Part shown: positions 16,369 to 24,108 of the stretch, one piece after another
Layout of the letters: the number at the start of each line of letters is the position of its first letter
How positions within the stretch are numbered: the stretch's first letter is position 1
DNA from: Nocardioides speluncae
Lineage (GTDB): Bacteria; Actinomycetota; Actinomycetes; Propionibacteriales; Nocardioidaceae
DNA length: 64,000 bases
Assembly: GCF_003121585.1 (NCBI RefSeq)
Contig: NZ_QEOO01000047.1
Location: 62,001 to 126,000, forward strand
Reading direction: 5' to 3'
Made by a program: the position numbers and the translations under genes
Notes under the pieces: generated by a model
Databases searched by the model: none
The model's input: only the letters and a program-made list of their open reading frames with translations
Told to the model about the DNA's origin: nothing

Positions 16369-17466
16369 GTGCGCGTCCTCATTGCTCCCGACAAGTTCGC
16401 CGGCACGCTGTCCGCGGTCGAGGCGGCCGACGCGATCGCCGAGGGCTGGCGGCGGCGGGCACCCGCCGATGAGCTGGACCTGGCGCCGATGGCCGACGGC
16501 GGCCCGGGCTTCGTCGACGTCCTGTACGCCGCGCTGGGCGGCGACCTGCTCGCGGTCACGGTCAGCGGTCCGTACGGCGAGCCGACGCCGGCCAGCCTGC
16601 TGGTTGCCGACGGCACGGCGTACGTCGAGAGCGCGCAGGCCTGCGGGCTGCACCTGACCGAGCCCGCGGACCGGGACGCCGAGCGGGCCACGACGTACGG
16701 CGTCGGCGAGCTGCTGCGCGCCGCCGTCGACGCCGGCGCCCGGCGGGTCGTGGTCGGACTCGGCGGCAGCGGCACCAACGACGCGGGCGCGGGGCTGCTC
16801 GCCGCCCTCGGTGCCGAGCCGGCCGACCTTCTCCGCGGCGGGCCGCGGGCGATGGCCGAGCTGCACTCGGTGCAGCTGGACGGCGTCGGGCTGGGTAGCG
16901 AGCGGGGCGAGGTCGAGCTGGTCGCCGCCTCGGACGTTGCCAACCCGCTAACTGGGCTGTTCGGCGCGACCAAGACCTATGGTCCGCAGAAGGGCATTCC
17001 GGAGGAGCGGCTGCCGGCCGTGGACGGCATTCTCGACGACTTCGCAGCCCTCACCGAACGACGCCTGGCGCTGGAGAAGGGCGCCGGCGCGGCGGGTGGA
17101 CTCGGCTTCGCGCTGTTCCTGCTCGGTGGCAGCCGGGAGTCCGGCATCGGCCTGGTTGCCCGCGCGGTCGGCCTCGCCGACCGGGCCCGGCAGGCGGACC
17201 TGGTGGTCACGGGGGAGGGCTCGTTCGACTTCTCCTCCCGTTCCGGGAAGGTCCCGTACGGCGTCGCCGAGATCGCGACCGAGGCGGTGCGGCCGTGCAT
17301 CGCGCTCGCGGGTCAGGTGCTGGTCGGGTCCCGCGAGATGCGCGCGCTCGGCGTGGAGTCGGCGTACTCGCTGGTGGATGCGGCCGGGAAGGAGCGCGCC
17401 TTCGCCGACCCGCGCGGCGCCCTCGCCGATCTCGCGGAGCGAGTGGCGCGGACCTGGTCACGCTGA
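16369..17466 (+). CDS. glxK: Glycerate kinase (type 2, GlxK/GarK family)
   Basis: 365 aa. Start VRVLIAPDKFAGTLSAVEAA from GTG 16369 with GGGAGG upstream. Conserved blocks are PMADGGPGFVDVL, YVESAQACGLHL, TTYGVGELLRAA, VVGLGGSGTNDAGAGLLAAL, KGAGAAGGLGFALFLLGG and VVTGEGSFDFSS. It phosphorylates glycerate to 2- or 3-phosphoglycerate, linking glyoxylate/allantoin or serine degradation to glycolysis. The order glycerate kinase - Fe-S carrier - adenosine kinase recalls that of mycobacteria. It is followed by a hairpin at 17508-17540. Confidence 0.9.
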   Translation: MRVLIAPDKFAGTLSAVEAADAIAEGWRRRAPADELDLAPMADGGPGFVDVLYAALGGDLLAVTVSGPYGEPTPASLLVADGTAYVESAQACGLHLTEPADRDAERATTYGVGELLRAAVDAGARRVVVGLGGSGTNDAGAGLLAALGAEPADLLRGGPRAMAELHSVQLDGVGLGSERGEVELVAASDVANPLTGLFGATKTYGPQKGIPEERLPAVDGILDDFAALTERRLALEKGAGAAGGLGFALFLLGGSRESGIGLVARAVGLADRARQADLVVTGEGSFDFSSRSGKVPYGVAEIATEAVRPCIALAGQVLVGSREMRALGVESAYSLVDAAGKERAFADPRGALADLAERVARTWSR

Positions 17467-17507
17467 GCGCGATCTCTGAGCGGTGCGGGCTGCCGCCGGC
17501 TTGCTCA

Positions 17508-17540
17508 CGTGACGACGATCGCTCCGCGATCGTCCTCACG
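17508..17540. repeat. 14-bp-stem hairpin upstream of the Fe-S carrier gene
   Basis: Arms 17508-17521 and 17527-17540 pair at 13 of 14 positions around loop CTCCG. The core GATCGCTCCGCGATC (17517-17531) is the exact reverse complement of the core of the hairpin on the far side of the Fe-S gene (18070-18084). It may terminate the glycerate kinase transcript or act in the leader of the next gene. There is no T-run. Confidence 0.65.
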
Positions 17541-17615
17541 TTCAGGAATAACCCAGCGTGTGCGACCATTGATGAGAGTTGTAGACGACCACAACACCCC
17601 CTTTGGAGTGAGCAG

Positions 17616-18041
17616 ATGAGCGACAGTTGCTGCGGCGGCGGTGCAGCCGGACACAGCCACGGTGCCCCGGCGGGGACCAAGGTTGCGGAGCCGGTGACCA
17701 CCGAAGAGCGCCGTACCGACCAGATCAACCTGAGCTCGGTGGCCGCCGCCAAGGTGAAGAGCCTCCTCGACCAGGAAGGTCGCGACGACCTCGCGCTGCG
17801 GATCTCGGTCCAGCCGGGCGGCTGCTCCGGACTGCGGTACCAGCTGTTCTTCGACGAGCGCAGCCTCGACGGTGACGTGGTCACCGACTTCGACGGCGTC
17901 GCCGTCGTGGTCGACCGGATGAGCGTGCCCTACCTCAACGGTGCGCAGATCGACTTCGTCGACAGCATCGAGAAGCAGGGCTTCACCATCGACAACCCCA
18001 ACGCCACCGGCTCCTGCGCCTGCGGCGACTCGTTCCACTAG
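17616..18041 (+). CDS. erpA: A-type Fe-S cluster carrier (ErpA/HesB family)
   Basis: 141 aa. Core residues 35-141 show the A-type scaffold: LSSVAAAKVKSLLDQEG, SVQPGGCSGLRYQLFF with the first cluster Cys, VPYLNGAQIDFVDSIEKQGF, and the terminal SCACGDSF with the CxC pair. It receives and hands over Fe-S clusters, possibly to NadA and the Rieske protein encoded nearby. It has an extra N-terminus of about 30 residues with a CC pair and two His (SCCGGGAAGHSHG) that could bind metal. ATG 17616 follows GGAG. It is flanked by hairpins on both sides. Confidence 0.9.
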   Translation: MSDSCCGGGAAGHSHGAPAGTKVAEPVTTEERRTDQINLSSVAAAKVKSLLDQEGRDDLALRISVQPGGCSGLRYQLFFDERSLDGDVVTDFDGVAVVVDRMSVPYLNGAQIDFVDSIEKQGFTIDNPNATGSCACGDSFH

Positions 18042-18050
18042 GCCCGTATC

Positions 18051-18147
18051 AAACGCCGAGTGGCACATAGATCGCGGAGCGATCTACATGCCACTCGGGC
18101 CTCCGGTGGCGGCGCCAACTCTCAGGAGTTGGCGCCGCTCGGCGTTT
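18051..18147. other. Three-stem fold after the Fe-S carrier gene (bidirectional terminator or structured RNA)
   Basis: A perfect 10-bp closing stem (AAACGCCGAG 18051-18060 with CTCGGCGTTT 18138-18147) encloses two hairpins. The first has 18-nt arms 18058-18075 and 18079-18096 with two mismatches and shares three bases with the closing stem. The second is a perfect 10-bp stem, GGCGCCAACT / AGTTGGCGCC (18111-18120 and 18127-18136). The 3' side ends in GTTTT. It lies between convergent genes, so termination on both strands is the simplest role. Confidence 0.7.
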
Positions 18148-18166
18148 TCGGCTGTCCGGACGAGCT

Positions 18167-18382
18167 CTAGTTGAGGTGGAGGTGGAGCGCGCCGGCCAGC
18201 CGGGCGGCCGAGTCGGTCACTGCGATCTCGTGTCGAGGAGCCGGTACCGCCGAAGGCGGGGTGCCGAGCAGCGGGGCGTGCTGAGGGAGGTTCGCGCCCG
18301 CTGCCTGGCAGTCGCCGTACAGCTCGTGCGGGCTCGCCAGCTCGTCGTACGCGAGTCGCGAGGGAGGTGCCGAATCGGCCAT
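18167..18382 (-). CDS. Small hypothetical protein
   Basis: 71 aa, beginning MADSAPPSRLAYDELASPHE and ending ARLAGALHLHLN. Third codon positions are mostly G or C, which fits real coding sequence here, and the gap between the convergent Fe-S carrier and the adenosine kinase would otherwise be empty. There is one Cys and no domain I recognise. It would share a short divergent promoter region with the adenosine kinase gene. Confidence 0.45.
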   Translation of the reverse strand: MADSAPPSRLAYDELASPHELYGDCQAAGANLPQHAPLLGTPPSAVPAPRHEIAVTDSAARLAGALHLHLN

Positions 18383-18469
18383 GTCTTCGACGGTAAGGCT
18401 TACTCTCCAGTACGGAAATCGGAACCCGTCGGTAGGTTGTCGGGCAGGAGCGCAAGTAGTGTTCGCGCC

Positions 18470-19456
18470 ATGTCACTGCTGATCACCGGTTCGATCGCGA
18501 CCGACCATCTGATGTCCTTCGCCGGCAAGTTCTCCGACTCGCTGGTGGTCGACCAGCTGGCCAAGCTGTCGGTCTCGTTCCTGGTCGACGAGCTCGACGT
18601 ACGCCGCGGCGGCTGCGCCGCGAACATCGCCTTCGGGCTCGGCAACCTCGGCATCCGCCCGATCCTGGTAGGCGCGGTCGGGGAGGACTTCGTCGACTAC
18701 CGGTCGTGGCTGGAGCGGCACAACGTTGACTGCGACTCGGTGCACGTCTCCCAGACCCGGCACACCGCGCGCTTCGTGTGCACCAACGACTCCACCCACG
18801 CCCAGATCGCCTCGTTCTACGCCGGCGCGATGAGCGAGGCCCGCGAGATCGAGCTCAAGCCGATCGCCGACCGCGTCGGGGCGCCCGAGTACGTCCTGAT
18901 CGGCCCGAACGACCCCGAGGGCATGCTCCGGCACACCGACGAGTGCCGCACCCGCGGCTACCGATTCGTCGCCGACCCGTCCCAGCAGCTCGCCTTCGGC
19001 GACGGCGACCTGATCCGGCCGCTGATCGACGGCGCGGACATCCTGTTCTCCAACGAGTACGAGGCCTCGCTAATCACCCAGAAGACCGGCTGGACCCCCG
19101 AGGACGTCCTCGACCGGGTCGGCACCTGGGTGATCACGCTCGGCGCCCAGGGCGTGCGCATCGAGCGCAAGGGGGAGGAGCCGCTGGTGGTGGCCGCCGT
19201 ACCTGAGATCGAGGCGGTCGAGCCGACCGGCGTCGGCGACGCCTTCCGGGCCGGCTTCCTGGCCGCACTGTCGTGGGACCTCGGCCTGGAGCGGGCCGCC
19301 CAGCTCGGCTGCCTGCTCGCGGTGTACGTCGTGGAGCAGGTCGGCACCCAGGAGTACACCCTCACCCGCAGTGGCTTCCTCAAGCGCCTGGAGGACACCT
19401 ACGGCCCCGAGGCCGTCAAGGACATCGAGCCGCGCCTGACCACGATCCGCCCGTAG
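18470..19456 (+). CDS. adoK: Adenosine kinase-like PfkB sugar kinase
   Basis: 328 aa. The N-terminus MSLLITGSIATDHLMSFAGK, the VRRGGCAANIAFGLGNLG loop and the anion-hole motif TGVGDAFRAGFLAAL place it in PfkB/ribokinase. FVADPSQQLAFGDGDLI and HTDECRTRGYRF closely resemble M. tuberculosis AdoK (Rv2202c), which phosphorylates adenosine to AMP. Neighbours match the mycobacterial order (Fe-S carrier before, ctaC after), which supports adenosine kinase over a generic sugar kinase. ATG at 18470. It is convergent with the TusA-like gene. Confidence 0.85.
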   Translation: MSLLITGSIATDHLMSFAGKFSDSLVVDQLAKLSVSFLVDELDVRRGGCAANIAFGLGNLGIRPILVGAVGEDFVDYRSWLERHNVDCDSVHVSQTRHTARFVCTNDSTHAQIASFYAGAMSEAREIELKPIADRVGAPEYVLIGPNDPEGMLRHTDECRTRGYRFVADPSQQLAFGDGDLIRPLIDGADILFSNEYEASLITQKTGWTPEDVLDRVGTWVITLGAQGVRIERKGEEPLVVAAVPEIEAVEPTGVGDAFRAGFLAALSWDLGLERAAQLGCLLAVYVVEQVGTQEYTLTRSGFLKRLEDTYGPEAVKDIEPRLTTIRP

Positions 19457-19466
19457 GCGGTTCGCT

Positions 19467-19709
19467 TCAGACCAGCCGCCGCACCAGATAGCGGGGGACG
19501 CCGTCGCCGGCGGCGTCCTCGCCGCCGTACTCCTGGCCGCGCATCCGGCACCACGCCGGGACGTCGGCCCGCGCCGCCACATCGTCGGACACCACCGCGA
19601 GCAGCTCTCCGACCGCGACGCCCTCGATGTGACGGGCCAGCTCGATGATCGGCAGCGGGCAGCGCTTGCCACGGCAGTCCAGCTCGAACGCCGGCTCCGG
19701 GTCGGTCAC
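19467..19709 (-). CDS. TusA/SirA-like sulfur carrier protein
   Basis: 80 aa. The short alpha/beta fold carries the CPxP motif in LDCRGKRCPLPIIELARHI, whose first Cys forms a persulfide in this family. It overlaps the cysteine desulfurase-like gene by 4 bp (ATGA on the minus strand), so desulfurase and carrier are made together. They probably form a sulfur relay, though the acceptor is unknown. The size equals a typical TusA. Confidence 0.88.
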   Translation of the reverse strand: MTDPEPAFELDCRGKRCPLPIIELARHIEGVAVGELLAVVSDDVAARADVPAWCRMRGQEYGGEDAAGDGVPRYLVRRLV

Positions 19710-20842
19710 AGTCCGGCCTCCGCCCGGATCGCGCGTACGACGTCGGGTAGCGCGGCGAGGAAGGCATCGACCTGAGCCTCGGCGGTGTCACGGGTCAGTG
19801 AGACCCGCACGTTGCCGTGGGTGAGCACGCCCATCGCCTCCAGCACGTGGCTCGGGGCCAGCGTCGACGCGGTGCAGGCCGACCCGCTGGCCACGCCGAA
19901 GCCGCGCCGGTCTAGCCCGTGCACCAGGGCCTCGCCGTCGACGTACAGGCAGGAGAAGGTGACCAGGTGGGGGAGCCGCTCGTCGGGGTCGCCGACGATC
20001 TCGACGTCGGGCACGCTCGCGGCGACGGTCTTGCGGACCTTCGCGATCAGCGCGGCCTCCCGGACGCTGCGCTCCTCCTGCTCGGCGACGACCGCCTGCA
20101 GGGCGGCCGCGGCGGCGAGCGCGGAGGGGACGTTCTCGAAGCCCGCTGCCCGCTCGTCGACCCGGTCGTCGGCGGGGAACGGATTGCGCCACCGGGCGCC
20201 CTTGCGCACCAGGAGTACGCCGACTCCCGCCGGGCCGCCCCACTTGTGCGCGGACGCGGCGGCCACCGCCCACCCGTCGGGGAGCGGCAGCCGCCCGGCG
20301 GAGGCGCACGCGTCCATGAATACCGGGACGTCACCGGCGGCCGCGGCGATCTCGGCGACCGGCTGGACGGTGCCCACCTCGTGGTTCGCCGACTGCACTG
20401 CGAGGGCGGCGACGTCGGGAGTGAGGGCGGCGCGGACGGTGTCGGCCGTCAGCCGGCCGTGCCGGTCGACCGGCAGCGATGCAGCCTCGCCGGTGCGCCA
20501 CGCGGCGGCGTGCAGCACTGAGGAGTGCTCGACCGCCGAGTGCAGCAGCCGCGAGCCGGAGCGGGCACGGCCCGCGAGCAGCCCGAGCAGCCCGCGATGG
20601 ACCGCGTCGGTCCCGGACCCGACGAAGCTGACCTCGTCGGCGCGGACGCCGAGCGCCTGCGCGGTGACCTCGCGCGCGTTGTCGAGCAGCAGCCGCGCGG
20701 ACCGGGCCGGACCGTGCAGGCGCCGCGGGTCGGCGTACCCCTGGTCGAGCGCGGCGAGCAGCACCGCGCGCGCGGCCGGATGCAGCGGCTCGGACGATGC
20801 CGAGTCGAGGTACGTTGGGGCGCCGCTGGAGGCGTCAGTCAC
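19706..20842 (-). CDS. Cysteine desulfurase-like class-V aminotransferase
   Basis: 378 aa. PLP-binding Lys in AAASAHKWGGPAG (near residue 197), cofactor Asp/His regions in FMDACASAGRLPLP and SAVEHSSVLHAAAW, and a loop Cys in FGVASGSACTASTLAPSHV equivalent to the persulfide-forming Cys of NifS/IscS. It begins TYLDSASSEPLHP, with Ser where classical members have Asn-Ala-Ala-Thr. Coupled to the TusA-like carrier, it most likely feeds sulfur for thiolation or Fe-S assembly. It is divergent from ctaC. Confidence 0.85.
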   Translation of the reverse strand: MTDASSGAPTYLDSASSEPLHPAARAVLLAALDQGYADPRRLHGPARSARLLLDNAREVTAQALGVRADEVSFVGSGTDAVHRGLLGLLAGRARSGSRLLHSAVEHSSVLHAAAWRTGEAASLPVDRHGRLTADTVRAALTPDVAALAVQSANHEVGTVQPVAEIAAAAGDVPVFMDACASAGRLPLPDGWAVAAASAHKWGGPAGVGVLLVRKGARWRNPFPADDRVDERAAGFENVPSALAAAAALQAVVAEQEERSVREAALIAKVRKTVAASVPDVEIVGDPDERLPHLVTFSCLYVDGEALVHGLDRRGFGVASGSACTASTLAPSHVLEAMGVLTHGNVRVSLTRDTAEAQVDAFLAALPDVVRAIRAEAGL

Positions 20843-20936
20843 ACCATGAATCTATCTGGCGACCCTCCACCTTTCCCGGGGGTCACTTCCAGTAGTGTTC
20901 GGCTGTATCCGTGATCGTTGAGAGAGAGGCTCGTTC

Positions 20937-21815
20937 GTGGGTCTGCAACTCCCCAAGCGTGCGTCGGGGGTCGCCAGAAGAATCGCTGTCGGCACGACGC
21001 TGGGCTTCGGCCTCCTGATCCTCGGTGGCTGCTCGGCCGACCAGCGGGGCGAGTGGAAGCGCGGCGCAATGCCCGAGCCCGCCACCAAGGAGGGCCCTGA
21101 CATCCTCGCCCTGTGGCAGTGGGGCTGGGTGGCCGCGCTGGTGACCGGTGTCATCACCTGGGGCCTGATCTTCTGGGTCATCTGGCGCTACCGGCGCCGC
21201 AGCGACGACGAGATCCCGGTGCAGACGCGCTACAACCTGCCGCTCGAGATCTTCTACACGATCGCCCCGATCATGATGGTGATCGTCTTCTTCTACTGGA
21301 CGGTCACCGTCCAGAACCGGGTGCTCGACGACTCCGATACGCCCGACCACGTGGTCAAGGTGGTCGGGCAGCAGTGGTCGTGGACCTTCAACTACGAGAA
21401 CGCGGACGCCGTCGAGTCGGCGTACGTCTTCACGTCGGGTACCGCCGGGCAGATCCCCACGCTGTATCTGCCGGTGAACGAGACCGTCAAGTTCGAGCTC
21501 AGCTCGCCCGACATGATCCACTCGTTCTGGGTGCCTGGCTTCCTGATGAAGATGGACGTCGTCCCCGGCCGCGACAACAAGTTCCAGCTCACGCCGGACC
21601 GGATCGGCACCTTCAAGGGCAAGTGCACCGAGCTGTGCGGCGCCTACCACTCGCGGATGCTGTTCAACGTCGAGGTCGTGTCCAGGGCCGACTTCGATGA
21701 GCACCTGCAGCAGCTCGAGGAGCGCGGTTTCACCTCGGAGGAGCCGGTGCTCGGCGGCGAGAACGCGCGGGTCCAGGACGGCATCGAGGCCGAGAGCAAT
21801 GGAGAACACGAGTGA
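20937..21815 (+). CDS. ctaC: Cytochrome c oxidase subunit II (aa3)
   Basis: 292 aa, GTG start. A signal sequence with lipobox-like LLILGGCSADQ suggests lipid anchoring. Two membrane helices follow (GWVAALVTGVITWGLIFWVIW and FYTIAPIMMVIVFFYWTVTV), then the cupredoxin CuA domain with KGKCTELCGAYHSRMLF. It receives electrons from the fused bcc complex, since actinobacteria of this kind lack soluble cytochrome c. The stop overlaps the GTG of ctaD. Confidence 0.95.
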   Translation: MGLQLPKRASGVARRIAVGTTLGFGLLILGGCSADQRGEWKRGAMPEPATKEGPDILALWQWGWVAALVTGVITWGLIFWVIWRYRRRSDDEIPVQTRYNLPLEIFYTIAPIMMVIVFFYWTVTVQNRVLDDSDTPDHVVKVVGQQWSWTFNYENADAVESAYVFTSGTAGQIPTLYLPVNETVKFELSSPDMIHSFWVPGFLMKMDVVPGRDNKFQLTPDRIGTFKGKCTELCGAYHSRMLFNVEVVSRADFDEHLQQLEERGFTSEEPVLGGENARVQDGIEAESNGEHE

Positions 21816-23602
21816 CCGCCACGGCAGCCAGCGCGACGACCGCCTTCCCTGAGCACAAGAGGACGCTCGGTCAGAACGTCGTCCGCATCCTCACCACGAC
21901 CGACCACAAGCTGATCGGCAAGCTCTACCTGATCACCTCGTTCGCCTGGTTCCTCGCAGGCGGCCTGATGGCCCTGATCATCCGCTCCGAGCTGGCCTTC
22001 CCCGGCTCACAGGTGGTCAACGAAGAGCTCTACAACCAGCTGTTCACGATGCACGGCACGATCATGCTGCTGCTGTTCGCGACGCCGCTGTTCTTCGGCT
22101 TCGGCAACGTGATCATGCCGCTGCAGATCGGCTCGCCCGACGTCGCGTTCCCGCGACTCAACATGTTCAGCTACTGGCTGTTCCTGTTCGGCGGCCTCAT
22201 CGTCGGTGCCGGCTTCCTGACCCCGGGCGGCGCCGCGGACTTCGGCTGGTTCGCCTACACGCCGCTCTCGACCAAGATCGGCTCGCCTGGCGTCGGCGGT
22301 GACCTGTGGATCATGGGTCTGTGGATGGCCGGTCTCGGCACCATCCTCGGCGCGGTCAACTTCATCACCACGATCATCTGCATGCGCGCGCCCGGCATGA
22401 CCATGTTCCGGATGCCGATCTTCGTGTGGAACACGATGGTCACCTCGCTGCTGGTGCTGATCGCGTTCCCGATCCTCGCCGGCGCGCTGCTCTCGCTGGA
22501 GGCCGACCGGCTGCTCGGCGCCCATATCTTCGACGCCTCCCACGGTGGCGCGATCCTGTGGCAGCACCTGTTCTGGTTCTTCGGCCATCCGGAGGTCTAC
22601 ATCATCGCGCTGCCGTTCTTCGGCATCGTGACCGAGATCCTGCCGGTGTTCAGCCGCAAGCCGATCTTCGGGTACGTCGGCCTGGTCGGCGCGACCCTCG
22701 GCATCGCGATCCTGTCGGTCGCGGTGTGGGCGCACCACATGTTCGTGACCGGCGCGGTCGACCTGCCGTTCTTCTCCGGCATGACGTTCCTGATCGCCGT
22801 ACCCACAGGTGTGAAGTTCTTCAACTGGATCGGCACGATGTGGGGCGGGTCTGTGTCCTTCGACACCCCGATGCTGTGGACGCTCGGCTTCCTCACGACG
22901 TTCCTGTTCGGCGGCCTGACCGGCATCATCCTGGCCAGCCCGCCGCTGGACTTCCACGTGTCCGACTCCTACTTCGTGGTGGCGCACTTCCACTACGTCG
23001 TGTTCGGCACCGTGGTGTTCGCGATGTTCGCCGGCTTCTACTTCTGGTGGCCGAAGATGACCGGCCGGATGCTCGACGAGCGGCTCGGCAAGGTCCACTT
23101 CTGGCTGCTGTTCTTCGGGTTCCACATCACCTTCCTGGTCCAGCACTGGCTGGGCGTCGAAGGAATGCCGCGCCGGTACGCCGACTATCTGCCCGAGGAC
23201 GGCTTCACCGTGCTCAACCAGATCTCGACGGTGGGCGCCTTCCTGCTCGGCATTTCCACGCTGCCGTTCTTCTACAACGTGTGGATCTCCCGCAAGGCGC
23301 CGCTGGTCGAGACCGACGACCCGTGGGGCTGGGGCCGCTCGCTGGAGTGGGCGACCTCATGCCCGCCGCCGCGGCATAACTTCCACTCGATCCCGCGGAT
23401 CCGCTCGGAGTCGCCGGCGTTCGACCTGCACCACCCGGAGATCGCCGCGATGGAGCTTGCCCAGAACGACGCCGAGCGCGAGGGCCGGCTGGCCGACACT
23501 CCGAATGTCGAGGGGCGAGGCGACCTCCTCGAGAAGCGGATCACCAAGACCGAGACCGAGCAGTCCGAGACCGAGACTGACCAGACGGAGGATGACGCCT
23601 GA
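21812..23602 (+). CDS. ctaD: Cytochrome c oxidase subunit I (aa3)
   Basis: 596 aa, twelve membrane helices. The CuB/heme a3 site is in FWFFGHPEVYIIALP with the cross-linked His-Tyr pair, AHHMF supplies the next two His, and FHYVVFGTVVFAMFAG carries the heme axial ligands. It is the catalytic core that reduces oxygen to water and pumps protons. A C-terminal acidic, Thr/Glu-repeat tail of about 70 residues is not conserved. GTG start overlaps ctaC, and the stop overlaps ctaF (TGATG). Confidence 0.97.
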   Translation: MTATAASATTAFPEHKRTLGQNVVRILTTTDHKLIGKLYLITSFAWFLAGGLMALIIRSELAFPGSQVVNEELYNQLFTMHGTIMLLLFATPLFFGFGNVIMPLQIGSPDVAFPRLNMFSYWLFLFGGLIVGAGFLTPGGAADFGWFAYTPLSTKIGSPGVGGDLWIMGLWMAGLGTILGAVNFITTIICMRAPGMTMFRMPIFVWNTMVTSLLVLIAFPILAGALLSLEADRLLGAHIFDASHGGAILWQHLFWFFGHPEVYIIALPFFGIVTEILPVFSRKPIFGYVGLVGATLGIAILSVAVWAHHMFVTGAVDLPFFSGMTFLIAVPTGVKFFNWIGTMWGGSVSFDTPMLWTLGFLTTFLFGGLTGIILASPPLDFHVSDSYFVVAHFHYVVFGTVVFAMFAGFYFWWPKMTGRMLDERLGKVHFWLLFFGFHITFLVQHWLGVEGMPRRYADYLPEDGFTVLNQISTVGAFLLGISTLPFFYNVWISRKAPLVETDDPWGWGRSLEWATSCPPPRHNFHSIPRIRSESPAFDLHHPEIAAMELAQNDAEREGRLADTPNVEGRGDLLEKRITKTETEQSETETDQTEDDA

Positions 23603-24000
23603 TGAAGGCCGAGACCTGGATCTTCGTGATCACCACGGCGTTCTTCGCCCTGGTGACCCCGGCGTACTGGTTCATCACCCATGACTGGACCGGCACCTCC
23701 GCGCTGGTGATGTCGACGCTGCTGGTGCTGATGGTGTCGATCTACCTCGGCTTCCACGCGGCTCGGATGGACCCGCGCCCGGAGGACCGCAAGGACGGCG
23801 AGATCGCCGAAGGAGCCGGCGAGCTGGGCTTCTTCCCGCCGTACTCCTGGTGGCCGCTGTGGTGCGCCTCGACGCTCGCCGTGTGCGTTCTGGGCGTGGC
23901 GCTGGGCCAGTGGTGGATGTTCGTGGTCGGCACCGGGCTCGGCGTGATCGCGCTCAGCGGCTGGGTGTTCGAGTACTACCGCGGCGAGCACGCCCACTGA
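23602..24000 (+). CDS. ctaF: Cytochrome c oxidase subunit IV, actinobacterial type
   Basis: 132 aa with four hydrophobic segments. It begins MKAETWIFVITTAFFALVTP, and GFFPPYSWWPLWCASTLAVC is the family-typical centre. CtaF is the small accessory subunit of the actinobacterial bcc-aa3 supercomplex. It is co-transcribed with ctaC and ctaD, with start and stop codons overlapping. Confidence 0.93.
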   Translation: MKAETWIFVITTAFFALVTPAYWFITHDWTGTSALVMSTLLVLMVSIYLGFHAARMDPRPEDRKDGEIAEGAGELGFFPPYSWWPLWCASTLAVCVLGVALGQWWMFVVGTGLGVIALSGWVFEYYRGEHAH

Positions 24001-24108
24001 GGCGTGGCCGTCCTCACGTGACGGGTCGCACGCCCGTAACGGTGTGAGTCGCTGGGTCCGACCAGTTACGCTGGCGGCGCCAGCCAAACTCTCTATCGGG
24101 GGATCGTC
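24001..24108. other. Intergenic gap between ctaF and the L,D-transpeptidase
   Basis: It contains a short GC hairpin (GCTGGC-GGC-GCCAGC, 24070-24084) and a weaker one near 24023-24037 (CGGG...CCCG). One or both may end the cta transcript. AATCGGGGG-like sequence at 24096-24104 is the ribosome site of the next gene. No clear promoter boxes are seen. Confidence 0.35.
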
